Of a DNA stretch of 64,000 nt, positions 19,802 through 28,498 are shown in pieces. Where the stretch lies: NCBI RefSeq assembly GCF_005871085.1, contig NZ_VAUP01000037.1, positions 282,105-346,104 on the forward strand, in the 5' to 3' direction. Position 1 is the stretch's first letter. Each line of letters begins with the position of its first letter. This stretch comes from Xanthobacter autotrophicus. Its GTDB lineage: Bacteria; Pseudomonadota; Alphaproteobacteria; Rhizobiales; Xanthobacteraceae. Made by a program: the position numbers and the translations under genes. The notes beneath the pieces are model-generated. The model worked only from the letters and a program-made list of their open reading frames with translations, ran no database searches and was not told where the DNA came from.

Positions 19802-20681
19802 AAATGGCGCGGTCGGCACGGATGGTGGTGGTGATGGCCTCCAGCACCGCCCGCACCCGGTTGAGGTGCTTGAGGTCGTCATGCACCGAAACCCAATAGC
19901 TGCGGGTCAGGCGAAAGACGCGATCCAGCAGCACCTGAAGCTCGGGATGGGCGGCCGCCAGAAACGCCGGCAGCACGCCCAGCGCCGCCCCGCTCACCAC
20001 CGCGTTCACCTGCGCGATGACGCTGGTGGAGCGGATGACCGGCGTCACCTCCACCCCCGCCTCAAGGGTGGAGAAATCCAGCGCGCGGGTGAACAGCAGC
20101 TCCGGGATATAGCCCGCGAAGACATGACCCTGAAGCTCCGCCGCCGTGCCGGGCCGGCCCCTGCGGTCGAAATAGGCCTGCGTGCCAAAGAGTTCGAGGG
20201 TGTAGTCCGTGAGTTTCTTCACGCTCAACTGGCCGGCGAGGGGTCGATCCAGGGTGATGGCGATGTCCACCTCGCGGCTCGCCAGCGAATAGGCGCGCGG
20301 CAGGGCGACCAGTTCTGTCTCCAGCTTCGGATTCTCCGCCGACAGCGCCGCGAGGCGAGAGGCCAGATAGCCCACCCCCAGCCCTTCCGGCGCGCCGATG
20401 CGCACCCGCCCCGCCACCTGCATGCCGGCCTCGCCGAGCCCGACGATCTTGCGCAGGACGATGGATTCCATCTCCTCCGCCGCCTGAGCCAGCTTCTGGC
20501 CCTGCTCGGTGATGACGGTGCGGCGGCCGGCGCGGGCAACGAGGGGCGCCCCCACCTCCTTCTCCAGCCGGGCGACGCGGCGGCCCACCGTGGTATCGTC
20601 GAGGCCCAAAGCGCGCCCGGCCCCCGCCATCCGGCCGGTGCGCGCCAGCTGGAGGAAGATGCGCAAATCGTCCCAATCCAT
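19788..20681 (-). CDS. LysR-family transcriptional regulator (GMC oxidoreductase side)
   Basis: The 297-residue protein has the same architecture as its neighbour: N-terminal helix-turn-helix (GRALGLDDTTVGRRVARLE) and an effector domain beginning GRVRIGAPEGLG. I start it at the ATG at 20681 (MDWDDLRIF), matching the paralogue; an upstream in-frame ATG would add ten residues of poor fit. It is divergent from the GMC oxidoreductase gene and probably controls it. The effector is unknown. Confidence 0.88.
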   Translation of the reverse strand: MDWDDLRIFLQLARTGRMAGAGRALGLDDTTVGRRVARLEKEVGAPLVARAGRRTVITEQGQKLAQAAEEMESIVLRKIVGLGEAGMQVAGRVRIGAPEGLGVGYLASRLAALSAENPKLETELVALPRAYSLASREVDIAITLDRPLAGQLSVKKLTDYTLELFGTQAYFDRRGRPGTAAELQGHVFAGYIPELLFTRALDFSTLEAGVEVTPVIRSTSVIAQVNAVVSGAALGVLPAFLAAAHPELQVLLDRVFRLTRSYWVSVHDDLKHLNRVRAVLEAITTTIRADRAIFMRR

Positions 20682-20705
20682 GGCCTCGGGATCTCTCGCC
20701 AATTG

Positions 20706-20719
20706 CTGCAATTTTGCAG
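20706..20719. promoter_or_regulatory. Candidate LysR operator before the GMC oxidoreductase gene
   Basis: CTGCAA-TT-TTGCAG is a perfect inverted repeat in the 119-bp divergent spacer, 25 bases from the regulator's start codon. A related TGCAAATCTGCA element follows at about 20748-20759. The location suits autoregulation plus activation of the divergent gene by the LysR protein. Binding is inferred. Confidence 0.5.
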
Positions 20720-20800
20720 AATGGATCCGACTTTATCGGCCTTGAGTGCAAATCTGCAAGCTGGGATCAAGGCACAACCCAGCGCGAGGAGGAACGCCAG

Positions 20801-22471
20801 ATGCAGCGCCAGAACGAAAAGGCCGCCGAACGGCTGGAGGGAGATTACGACTATATCGTCGTGGGCGCTGGCACCGCCGGCTGCATCGTCGCCAATCGGC
20901 TGTCGGCGGATGCGCGCAAGCGCGTGCTGATCCTCGAAGCGGGCGGCCACGACAACTGGATCTGGTTCCACATTCCGGTGGGCTACCTGTTCGCCATCGG
21001 CAATCCACGCGCGGACTGGATGTTCAGAACCGACCCCGAGCCGGGGCTGAACGGGCGCTCGCTGGCCTATCCGCGCGGCAAGGTCATCGGCGGCTGCTCG
21101 GCCATCAACGCCATGATCTCCATGCGCGGCCAGGCGGCGGACTACGACCACTGGCGCCAATTGGGCCTCGCCGGCTGGGGCTGGGACGATGTGCTGCCCG
21201 CCTTCAAATCGCTGGAGGACCATTTCCTCGGCGCCAGCGATATCCACGGCACCGGTGGCGGCTGGCGCATCGAGGCGCCACGCATCGCCTGGCCGGTGCT
21301 CGACAAGGTGGCGCAGGCGGCGGGCGAGATGGGCATCCGCTCGGTGCCCGATTTCAACACCGGCGACAACGAGGGCGTCGGCTATTTCCACGTGAACCAG
21401 AAGCTCGGCCGGCGCTGGTCCTCGGCCCGCGGCTTTCTGAAACCTGCCTTGTCCCGCCCCAACCTGCGACTGGAAACCGGCGTGCTGGTGGACCGTCTCG
21501 TCATCGAGAACGGCCGCGCGGTGGGCGTGCGCTACCAGCAGAACGGCCGGCTGGTGGAGGCCCGCAGCCGTGGCGAGGTGATCCTGTCCGCCGGCTCCAT
21601 CGGCTCCACGCAGGTGCTGCACCGCTCCGGCATCGGGCCGGGCGAATGGCTCTCCGCGCTCGGCATCGAGACCGTGCGCGACCGGCCGGGGGTGGGCCGA
21701 AACCTTCAGGATCACCTGCAGCAGCGGGCCATCTACAAGGTGAACGGCATCCGCACCTTGAACGAAACCTATTATTCCCTGCCCCGCCGCGCGCTGATGG
21801 GAGTGGACTATGCCCTGCGCCGGCGCGGGCCGCTCACCATGGCGCCGTCCCAGCTCGGCATCTTCACCCGCTCCGATCCGAGGCAGGAGCGGGCCAACAT
21901 CCAGTTCCACGTGCAGCCGCTGTCGCTCGACAAATTCGGCGAGCCGCTGCACCGCTTCCCGGCCATCACGGTCGCGGCCTGCAACCTGCGGCCCACCTCG
22001 CGCGGCGTGGTGCGCCTCACCTCGCGGGCGCTGGATGCCGCCCCGCAGATCGCCCCCAATTATCTCGCCACCGACGAGGACCGTCAGGTGGCGGCGGACG
22101 CCATCCGCGTCACCCGCCGCCTCATGCGCCAGCAGGCCCTTAGCCCCTACCAGCCGGAGGAATATCTGCCCGGCCCCTTGGTGGGCGAGGACGATGCGTC
22201 CCTCGCCAAGGCGGCGGGCGACATCGGCACCACCATCTTCCATCCCGTGGGCACGGCGAAGATGGGCCGTCCGGACGATCCCATGGCGGTGGTGGACGAG
22301 CGGCTGCGCGTCTATGGCATCGAGGGGCTGCGCGTCATCGACGCCTCGGTGATGCCCACAATCACCTCGGGCAACACCAATACCCCCACCGCCATGATCG
22401 CTGAGAAGGGGGCCCGCCTCGCCATCGAGGATGCGGCGCTGGGCGCCTCCTCCGCCACCGCGGCGGCGTGA
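20801..22471 (+). CDS. GMC-family FAD-dependent oxidoreductase
   Basis: The 556-residue flavoenzyme is in the glucose-methanol-choline family, which oxidises alcohols. The FAD-binding VGAGTAG motif is at residues 21-27, the first GMC signature at PRGKVIGGCSAINAM, and the C-terminal active-site region has FHPVGTAKMG and SGNTNTPT. The ATG at 20801 follows GAGGAG by nine bases; an open frame reaches further upstream but lies in the operator region. It resembles choline-dehydrogenase-like proteins, but the substrate is not predictable. It is divergent from its LysR regulator and convergent with the acyl-CoA synthetase, 21 bases apart. Confidence 0.88.
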   Translation: MQRQNEKAAERLEGDYDYIVVGAGTAGCIVANRLSADARKRVLILEAGGHDNWIWFHIPVGYLFAIGNPRADWMFRTDPEPGLNGRSLAYPRGKVIGGCSAINAMISMRGQAADYDHWRQLGLAGWGWDDVLPAFKSLEDHFLGASDIHGTGGGWRIEAPRIAWPVLDKVAQAAGEMGIRSVPDFNTGDNEGVGYFHVNQKLGRRWSSARGFLKPALSRPNLRLETGVLVDRLVIENGRAVGVRYQQNGRLVEARSRGEVILSAGSIGSTQVLHRSGIGPGEWLSALGIETVRDRPGVGRNLQDHLQQRAIYKVNGIRTLNETYYSLPRRALMGVDYALRRRGPLTMAPSQLGIFTRSDPRQERANIQFHVQPLSLDKFGEPLHRFPAITVAACNLRPTSRGVVRLTSRALDAAPQIAPNYLATDEDRQVAADAIRVTRRLMRQQALSPYQPEEYLPGPLVGEDDASLAKAAGDIGTTIFHPVGTAKMGRPDDPMAVVDERLRVYGIEGLRVIDASVMPTITSGNTNTPTAMIAEKGARLAIEDAALGASSATAAA

Positions 22472-22492
22472 GGCCAGCCCGAGGCAATCCGC

Positions 22493-24001
22493 TCACGTCC
22501 TCAGGGCAAGGCGCAACACCTTGCCCGAGGGCGTGTGCGGCAGCTCCGGCACGAAGACATAGGCGCGCGGGCGCTTGTAGTCGGCAAGGTGCCGGGCGGC
22601 GTGATGGGCGAGCGCGTCCGCATCGCCCACCGCCCCCTCGTGCAGCACCACGAAGGCGGTGATCAGCGACACCTCGCCGGACTTCACCTCCACCACCGCC
22701 GCCTCGGCGACGGATGGGTGATCGGCGAGCGCCCGCTCCACCTCCTCCGGCGCCACGCGATAGCCGAAGGCGTTCATCTGGTCATCGGAGCGGCCCTCGT
22801 ACCAGAGGTAGCCGTCCGCATCGAAGCGGGCGAGGTCGCCGGTGAGGAACCAGTCGCCGCGCATCACCGCCGCGGTCTCCTCCGGCAGGCCCCAATAGCC
22901 GAGCATCAGGCCGGGGTCGGAGCGGTGGACGGCGAGGACGCCCGTCTCCCCTTCCGGCAGCGGCTGGTCGGCCGCATCCGGTGGCAGAACACACACGCGC
23001 CGGCCCGCCTGCGGCTTGCCGGGACTGCCGGGACGCGTTGGTACGCTTGGGCCGGAGGAGATGTAGGTGGAGATTTCGCTCATGCCCAGCGCCTCATAGA
23101 GCGGCCGGCCGGTGGCCTCGAGCCACGCGCGATGCAGGGTCGGCTTCAGCGCCTCGCCGGCGGTAAGCCCATGGCGTAGCGCGGGAAAACGGCTGGGGGT
23201 GACGGACCCATATTTCAGGATACGGCGGTAGAGGCCGGGCACGGCGGCGAACAGGGTGGCCCCCGTCGCCTCCAGCAGGTCGGGCCAGGCTTCGGGCGGG
23301 CGCTCGCCCAGATGGACGATGCTGGTGGCGCCCGCAGACCATGGGTCCATCAGCCCCGCGCCCAGGGTGTAGGTCCAGTTGAAGGCCCCGGCGTGGAACA
23401 GAAAATCGCTCGCTGAAAGCCCGAGCCAGCCCTCCCGCATGGGCCTTCGGCCGAGCACCACCCGCTGGGCATGGGCCACGCCCTTCGGCCGCCCGCTGGT
23501 GCCCGAGGTGTAGACGAGGAAGGCCAGATCGTCCGCCTTCGTATCGGAAACTTCGGCAGGATCGGCTTGTTCGAGTTCAGCGATCTCACCCCGCCCGAGC
23601 ACCCGCGCCGCGCCCGGATCGGACGGCATGGCGCCGGAGCCGTCGCCCACCACCAGACGCGCCCCGGAATCGGCGAGGATGAGGTCCACCTCGTCCTGGG
23701 TGAGCAGGGTGGAGGTGGGGATGGGCGCGAGCCCCGCCGCGATGGCCCCGAAGAACAGCAGCGGGAAGTGGGAGGTGTTGCCGACCCGCAGCAGCACCCG
23801 CGACCCGCGCGGCAGGCCAAAGGCGCCAAATCCCCCGGCCATGCGCGCCACCGCCGCGCGCATCTCGCCATAGGTCCAGGTCTCGACGATGCGCCCCCTA
23901 GGACCCTCCGCCACCAGCAGGGCGGGCTTGGCCGCGTCCGCCCCCTGGTCGAGGCAATAGCGGGCGAGATTGAAGGGGGTGTCAGGCAGGGCGTCGCTCA
24001 T
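22493..24001 (-). CDS. AMP-dependent acyl-CoA synthetase/ligase
   Basis: The 502-residue adenylate-forming enzyme activates a carboxylic acid with ATP and CoA. The P-loop-like A3 motif YTSGTSGRPKG, the A5 region YEALGMSE, the hinge motif WFLTGDLARFDADGYLWYEG and the C-terminal lysine motif PSGKVLR are all present. The overall pattern is close to benzoate/4-hydroxybenzoate-CoA ligase-like proteins, but acid specificity is not certain. It lies downstream of the amidase on the same strand, with a hairpin repeat element between them. Confidence 0.88.
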   Translation of the reverse strand: MSDALPDTPFNLARYCLDQGADAAKPALLVAEGPRGRIVETWTYGEMRAAVARMAGGFGAFGLPRGSRVLLRVGNTSHFPLLFFGAIAAGLAPIPTSTLLTQDEVDLILADSGARLVVGDGSGAMPSDPGAARVLGRGEIAELEQADPAEVSDTKADDLAFLVYTSGTSGRPKGVAHAQRVVLGRRPMREGWLGLSASDFLFHAGAFNWTYTLGAGLMDPWSAGATSIVHLGERPPEAWPDLLEATGATLFAAVPGLYRRILKYGSVTPSRFPALRHGLTAGEALKPTLHRAWLEATGRPLYEALGMSEISTYISSGPSVPTRPGSPGKPQAGRRVCVLPPDAADQPLPEGETGVLAVHRSDPGLMLGYWGLPEETAAVMRGDWFLTGDLARFDADGYLWYEGRSDDQMNAFGYRVAPEEVERALADHPSVAEAAVVEVKSGEVSLITAFVVLHEGAVGDADALAHHAARHLADYKRPRAYVFVPELPHTPSGKVLRLALRT

Positions 24002-24078
24002 GGCGCGATCATGGACCAGCTTCGGCCGTGCTGGCGAGAGGGCGCGCCGCCGCGACGGACGGCGTGCCCCTTGCGCTT

Positions 24079-24180
24079 ATACCATCGGCCTCGGTCTTTG
24101 ACCGATGCCAAGTGGGTACGCTCAGGCGCCGCGCGGGCTTGACCAACGGCCAATGAGTCAAGCTCACAGGCCATTGGTAT
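24079..24180 (+). repeat. Dispersed double-hairpin repeat element, copy 1
   Basis: This ~102-bp element begins ATACCATCGGCC and ends GGCCATTGGTAT, near-perfect terminal inverted repeats. It contains a first hairpin TCGGTC-TTT-GACCGA and a second, longer hairpin formed by the half starting ACCAACGGCC and the end of the element. A diverged inverted copy lies at 31239-31341. It fills the space between the acyl-CoA synthetase start and the amidase stop and its last base is part of the amidase stop codon. It looks like a non-autonomous, MITE/REP-like unit with no coding capacity. Confidence 0.8.
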
Positions 24181-25604
24181 CACGCCAGCGGGCCGCAGCC
24201 GGGGGGCAGCAGGGTGTGAAAATCGGTGCGGCGCTGATAGGCGTCGCCAGCCTTCAGCAGCCCCGGCTCGGCATAGGGCCGGCCCACCAGCTGGAAGGCG
24301 GCCGGCAGGCCATTGGCGGTGAAGCCGCACGGCACCGACAGGCTCGGCAGGCCGAGATAATTGATGCCACGGGTGAAGGCGGCGAGGCGCCCCACCACGG
24401 CGGCGATGTCCTCCGGCGGGCCGGCGGTGGTCTCGGCGATGCTGGGCACCGGAACGGGGAGGGTCGGAATATGCGCCATGTCCGCCCCGCCGATGGTGGC
24501 GGCCAGCCACTCCCGCGTGACGCTGGCGCGCATCATCAGGGCCTCGGCATAGCGGGTGGCCGGCAAAGCGAGGCCAGGCAGCATGCGGGCGCGCACCTGC
24601 GGGCTGTAGTCCTGCGGCCGCTCGGTGAGCCAGCGGCGGTGGAGGGTGGAGATTTCCACCAGCATCACCACCTGCATCAGCGCGTTCACCAGCGCCATGT
24701 CGGGCGGGCTGGTCTCGATGAGGCGCGCGCCCGCCTCCTTCAGCACGGCCCGGCTGTCGTCCATGAGCGCCGCGATCTCCGGCGTCGCCAGCTCGCGGTA
24801 ATAGCCGGAGGGCACGGCGATGGTGAGGCCCTTGAGGTCCCCCTTAAGGCCGCCCTCGAAATCGAGGCGGGGGGCCGGCAGGGTGGCGGCGTCGCGCGGG
24901 TCTGTGCCGGCGAGGACGGTCATCATGCGCGCCGCGTCGCGGGCGGTGCGGGTCAGCGGGCCGATGCTGTCGAGGCTCGGCGCCAGCGGCATGGCGCCGT
25001 AAAGGGGAACGAGGCCGTGGGTGGGCTTCAGGCCGGTCACCCCGCACATGGCCGAGGGATGGCGGATGGAGCCGCCGGTGTCCGATCCCAGCGCCCCCGG
25101 CACGATGCGGGCCGCCACCACCGCCCCGGAGCCGGAGGAGGAGCCCCCGGCCCCATAGGCGGTGTTCCACGGGCTGAGGCCGTGGCCGTAATGGATATTG
25201 AAGCCGGTGGGCGAGAGCGCGAATTCGGCGAGGTGCAGGGAGCCCAGATCCAGCGCGCCCGATGCATCCAGCCGCTCCAGCACGCTGGCGGTCACGTCCG
25301 GCACGAAATCCTTGCGGATCAGCGAGCCGCCGGTGGCGACGCGGCCGACGCGATAGAGCAGGTCCTTGTGGGCCAGAGGCACGCCGGCAAGCGGCCCCAG
25401 CTTTTCGCCCCGCGCCCGCGCCAGATCGATGCCGCGCGCCGCTTCACGCGCCCGCTCGGGCTCGATCTGCATCACCGCATTATAGCGCGGGCCGAGGGTC
25501 TCGAGCCGCTTCAGCGCCTCCTCGGCGAGGGCTTCCGACGACACCGAGCCATCGGCGACCGCATCGGCCATCTCGACCAGGCCGAGGGTGAAAAAGCCGC
25601 TCAT
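24180..25604 (-). CDS. Amidase signature family hydrolase
   Basis: The 474-residue enzyme belongs to the amidase signature family, which hydrolyses amide bonds with a Ser-cisSer-Lys triad. All three residues are visible: Lys80 in PLAHKD, cis-Ser155 in GGSSSGSG and nucleophile Ser179 in GSDTGGSIRHP, with the usual 24-residue spacing between the serines. The ATG at 25604 overlaps the stop of the 77-residue gene upstream as ATGA, which fixes the start; the longer frame is spurious. The small partner recalls GatC/AtzG-type subunits that accompany GatA/AtzE amidases. The substrate is unknown. Confidence 0.9.
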   Translation of the reverse strand: MSGFFTLGLVEMADAVADGSVSSEALAEEALKRLETLGPRYNAVMQIEPERAREAARGIDLARARGEKLGPLAGVPLAHKDLLYRVGRVATGGSLIRKDFVPDVTASVLERLDASGALDLGSLHLAEFALSPTGFNIHYGHGLSPWNTAYGAGGSSSGSGAVVAARIVPGALGSDTGGSIRHPSAMCGVTGLKPTHGLVPLYGAMPLAPSLDSIGPLTRTARDAARMMTVLAGTDPRDAATLPAPRLDFEGGLKGDLKGLTIAVPSGYYRELATPEIAALMDDSRAVLKEAGARLIETSPPDMALVNALMQVVMLVEISTLHRRWLTERPQDYSPQVRARMLPGLALPATRYAEALMMRASVTREWLAATIGGADMAHIPTLPVPVPSIAETTAGPPEDIAAVVGRLAAFTRGINYLGLPSLSVPCGFTANGLPAAFQLVGRPYAEPGLLKAGDAYQRRTDFHTLLPPGCGPLA

Positions 25605-25834
25605 TCGCCCGCCCCCGAGTTGGTCTTTTCGCTGGTCGTCAGGGCAGCGGCGATTTCGGCGCACAGGGTGGAAAAGCTCCAGGGCGCGGCATCGAAGGCG
25701 AGGCGCTGGTCGGCCCCGGCCGCCACGCGGGCATTGAGATCGCCGGCGAGCGCGGAAACCGCCCGCGCCTCCGTCTCGGTCAGCGTGATGCCGTTGTCCG
25801 CGCTCACGCAAGCAGCGATGTCGTCTTGGGTCAT
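25601..25834 (-). CDS. Small GatC/AtzG-like partner of the amidase
   Basis: The 77-residue acidic protein (start MTQDDIAACVSADNGITL) is predicted to be mostly helical, with a central helix and an FDAAPWSFSTL segment. Its stop overlaps the amidase start by four bases. Position, size and helical character fit the small GatC-like subunits (for example AtzG with AtzE) that stabilise amidases. Direct sequence similarity is weak, so the role is inferred mainly from coupling. Confidence 0.6.
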   Translation of the reverse strand: MTQDDIAACVSADNGITLTETEARAVSALAGDLNARVAAGADQRLAFDAAPWSFSTLCAEIAAALTTSEKTNSGAGE

Positions 25835-26307
25835 GGGCGGGGTTCCGGGGCAGCGTGTGACGGGCGCGGACGGCGCTTGGGCGGGATTCGCTGCAAGTGT
25901 AGAGGCTGCATCGGGCGCGGAGAAGGCGGCGGGCGGGGTAGTGATCGCGGTTCGAGCCGAAGCGCCGTCGCCCCCTCTCCCGCTTGCGGGGGAGGGCTGG
26001 GCACGTCTTCCACCCCGTCACCCTCCGGCTAGACCGGAGGGCCCATCTCGCCGCTTTTCAGCCTCCGACGCATTGTCCCGGCCGAGCCATGGGCCGTCCG
26101 GTCAAGCCGGACGGCGACGGTGCTCTATCGCCTCAAGGCGCCGCCACCCACCCCCCGCGATCTTTATGAGATTCCTATACCGCCGCTACGGCATCCCTCT
26201 CGAATCTTGATCCCGTTAGGGCCAGCTTCAGGCCCGTGAGGCGAGCGCTCCGCCAGCCGGCGCCGCGCCCTCCCCCGAAACACGGAACGGACCGGAAAGC
26301 CAAACTC
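25835..26307. other. Intergenic region upstream of the kdp operon
   Basis: This 473-bp spacer lies between the divergent amidase unit and the kdp operon. Its middle holds three consecutive hairpins, listed separately. The remainder should contain the kdp promoter, but I see no clear boxes or KdpE site. No coding feature is supported. Confidence 0.5.
25974..26115. repeat. Cluster of three REP-like palindromes
   Basis: Three hairpins follow each other: CCCTCTCCCGC/GCGGGGGAGGG with a 2-base loop (25974-25997, one mismatch), CCCTCCGG/CCGGAGGG with a 5-base loop (26022-26042), and CCGTCCGG/CCGGACGG with a 5-base loop (26095-26115). Such GC-rich units are typical of intergenic repeats in rhizobial genomes. 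They are not followed by T-runs, so simple termination is unlikely. Confidence 0.6.
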
Positions 26308-26391
26308 ATGCTGGACCTTCTGATGCTCGCGCTGGGCCTCGGCTTCTTCGCCGTCGCCATCGGCTACGGCCACCTCTGCGAGCGGCTCTGA
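26308..26391 (+). CDS. 27-residue membrane miniprotein at the head of the kdp operon
   Basis: The frame starts at ATG 26308 after GGAAAG and encodes 27 residues: MLDLLMLALGLGFFAVAIGY followed by GHLCERL. Residues 3-20 form one membrane helix and the tail ends in a charged CERL. It is distinct from KdpF, which follows 93 bases downstream. A hairpin (about 26415-26444) lies between them. I recall similar short frames before kdpF in related bacteria but cannot verify that here. It may be an accessory single-span subunit. Confidence 0.6.
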   Translation: MLDLLMLALGLGFFAVAIGYGHLCERL

Positions 26392-26484
26392 GCGAAAGAT
26401 CTTCCACGCCGAAATCCGGGGCGGCCTCTCGCTGCCGCCGGATCAAGTCTTGTGCGCCGACGCGGCGCATCGAGGAGAACTCCC

Positions 26485-26574
26485 ATGGTCTTTGATTATG
26501 CGCTCGGCGGTCTCGTGACCGCAGGGCTTCTCTTCTACCTCACCTTCGCGCTCCTCAATCCCGAGCGGTTCTGA
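26485..26574 (+). CDS. kdpF: Potassium-transporting ATPase subunit F
   Basis: The 29-residue peptide ([20 protein letters not shown] near the start, ending NPERF) is a single membrane helix with the size and C-terminal pattern of KdpF, which stabilises the KdpABC complex. GAGGAGAA precedes the ATG. It ends 11 bases before kdpA. Confidence 0.85.
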   Translation: MVFDYALGGLVTAGLLFYLTFALLNPERF

Positions 26575-26585
26575 GGCATCCTCCC

Positions 26586-28301
26586 ATGACATCCAACGGC
26601 CTGATCCAGATCGCCCTGTTCTGCCTCGTCGTGCTTGTGCTGACGCGGCCGCTCGGCGGTTACATGACCCGCGTATTCGCGGGCGAACGCACGTTTCTCT
26701 CCCCCGTCCTCAAGCCCGTGGAGACGCTCGTCTTCCGCCTCGGCGGCGTGGATGCGAGCCGGGAGCAGCACTGGCTCACCTACACCATCGCCATGCTGCT
26801 GTTCCATGCGGGCGGCTTCCTCCTGCTCTACGCGCTCATGCGGGTGCAGGACCTCCTGCCCTTCAATCCGCAGGGCATGGCGGCGGTGGCGCCCGACCTC
26901 GCCTTCAACACCGCCATCAGCTTCATCACCAACACCAACTGGCAGAATTACGGTGGTGAAAGCACGATGGGCTACCTCGTGCAGATGCTGGGGCTCACCC
27001 ACCAGAACTTCCTGTCCGCCGCCACCGGCATCGTGCTGGGCATGGCGCTGATCCGCGGCTTTTCCCGCGCCTCGGCGCAGACGGTGGGCAATTTCTGGGT
27101 GGATATCACCCGTTGCACCCTCTATGTGCTGCTGCCCATCTGCGTGGTGTTTACACTGTTCCTGGTGTGGCAGGGCATCCCCCAGACGCTGGGCCCCTAT
27201 GTGGACGCCGCGACCCTGGACGGGGGCAAGCAGACCCTTGCGCTGGGACCTGTGGCCTCGCAGGTGGCCATCAAGATGCTGGGTACCAACGGTGGCGGCT
27301 TCTTCAACGCCAATGCCGCCCACCCGTTCGAGAACCCCACCGCGCTCTCCAACTTCCTGCAGATGGTCTCCATCTTCGCGCTGGGTGCGGCCCTCACCAA
27401 CGTGTTCGGCCGCATGGTGGGCAACGAGAAGCAGGGCTGGGCGATCCTCGGCGCCATGGGCGTGCTGTTCGTCGCCGGCGTTGCGGTGACCTACTGGGCG
27501 GAGGCTGCCGGCACGCCGGCGCTCAACGCCCTTGGCCTCTCCGGCGGCAACATGGAGGGCAAGGAACTGCGCTTCGGCATCGTCGCATCCGCCTTGTTCG
27601 CGGTCATCACCACGGCGGCCTCCTGCGGCGCGGTGAATGCCATGCACGACAGCTTCACGGCGCTGGGCGGCATGATCCCGCTCATCAACATGGAGCTGGG
27701 CGAGATCATCGTCGGCGGTGTTGGCGCGGGCCTGTACGGCATGCTGCTGTTCGTGGTGATCACCATGTTCGTGGCCGGCCTGATGGTGGGCCGCACGCCG
27801 GAATATGTGGGCAAGAAGATCGAGGCCAAGGAAGTGAAGATGGCCATGCTCGCCATCCTCATCCTGCCCCTGATGATGCTGGGCTGGACGGCGGTGGCGA
27901 CAGTATTGCCGTCGGCCGTTGCGTCCATCGCCAATCCGGGACCGCACGGCTTCTCGGAGATCCTCTACGCCTTCACCTCGGCCACCGCCAACAACGGCTC
28001 GGCCTTCGGCGGGCTCACCGGGAATACCTTCTTCTACAACCTGACACTGGCCTCCTCCATGTTCGTCGGCCGCTTCCTCATGATCGTGCCGGCCATGGCG
28101 CTGGCGGGGGCGCTGGCGGCGAAGAAGACCGTGCCGGCCTCGGCAGGCACCTTCCCCACCACCGGCGGCCTGTTCGTGGGGCTTCTGGTGGGCGTCATCC
28201 TGATCGTGGGCGGGCTCACCTTCTTCCCGGCCCTGTCGCTGGGTCCCATCGTCGAGCATCTGGCGGCGGCGGCGGGGCAGAGCTTCGGCGCGGGAGGCTG
28301 A
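26586..28301 (+). CDS. kdpA: Potassium-transporting ATPase potassium-binding subunit
   Basis: The 571-residue membrane protein is the channel-like subunit of the high-affinity K+ pump KdpFABC. Four selectivity-filter-like loops are visible: [29 protein letters not shown] and [13 protein letters not shown]. It has about ten membrane segments. It follows kdpF by 11 bases and is followed after one base by a 56-residue small frame. The kdp genes are usually induced by K+ limitation through KdpDE, encoded downstream. Confidence 0.97.
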   Translation: MTSNGLIQIALFCLVVLVLTRPLGGYMTRVFAGERTFLSPVLKPVETLVFRLGGVDASREQHWLTYTIAMLLFHAGGFLLLYALMRVQDLLPFNPQGMAAVAPDLAFNTAISFITNTNWQNYGGESTMGYLVQMLGLTHQNFLSAATGIVLGMALIRGFSRASAQTVGNFWVDITRCTLYVLLPICVVFTLFLVWQGIPQTLGPYVDAATLDGGKQTLALGPVASQVAIKMLGTNGGGFFNANAAHPFENPTALSNFLQMVSIFALGAALTNVFGRMVGNEKQGWAILGAMGVLFVAGVAVTYWAEAAGTPALNALGLSGGNMEGKELRFGIVASALFAVITTAASCGAVNAMHDSFTALGGMIPLINMELGEIIVGGVGAGLYGMLLFVVITMFVAGLMVGRTPEYVGKKIEAKEVKMAMLAILILPLMMLGWTAVATVLPSAVASIANPGPHGFSEILYAFTSATANNGSAFGGLTGNTFFYNLTLASSMFVGRFLMIVPAMALAGALAAKKTVPASAGTFPTTGGLFVGLLVGVILIVGGLTFFPALSLGPIVEHLAAAAGQSFGAGG

Positions 28302-28302
28302 C

Positions 28303-28473
28303 ATGGAGCACCACCCCCCGCCCGCCCGGCCACGTGCCGGGCGGGAGCCGAGAGAGCGCCGCATGCCGCTGTCGGCGTCCGAACTCATCCTGATCGTGTC
28401 GGTCGCCGCCCTCGTGCTCGCGGCCGCCATCCAGGCCGTCATCGCGCTGGCGCTGAACCTCTCAGCCCACTGA
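28303..28473 (+). CDS. 56-residue membrane miniprotein between kdpA and kdpB
   Basis: An ATG one base after the kdpA stop, with GGAGG five bases upstream, opens a 56-residue frame. The first 20 residues are Arg/Pro-rich (ending REPRERR) and the rest forms one strong membrane helix ([20 protein letters not shown]). A second ATG at 28363 with GAGAG upstream would give a 36-residue form. It ends 25 bases before kdpB. Canonical kdp operons have kdpA directly followed by kdpB, so this is unusual. It may be a second KdpF-like helix. Confidence 0.6.
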   Translation: MEHHPPPARPRAGREPRERRMPLSASELILIVSVAALVLAAAIQAVIALALNLSAH

Positions 28474-28498
28474 TTCCTCTTCCCCCGGGAGTGCCTCC

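Noticed and set aside
25605..26021. N-terminal extension of the amidase frame up to 26021
   Set aside because: The extension crosses the whole 77-residue partner gene in another frame, is Arg-rich and has no amidase similarity. The ATGA overlap at 25601-25604 fixes the real start.
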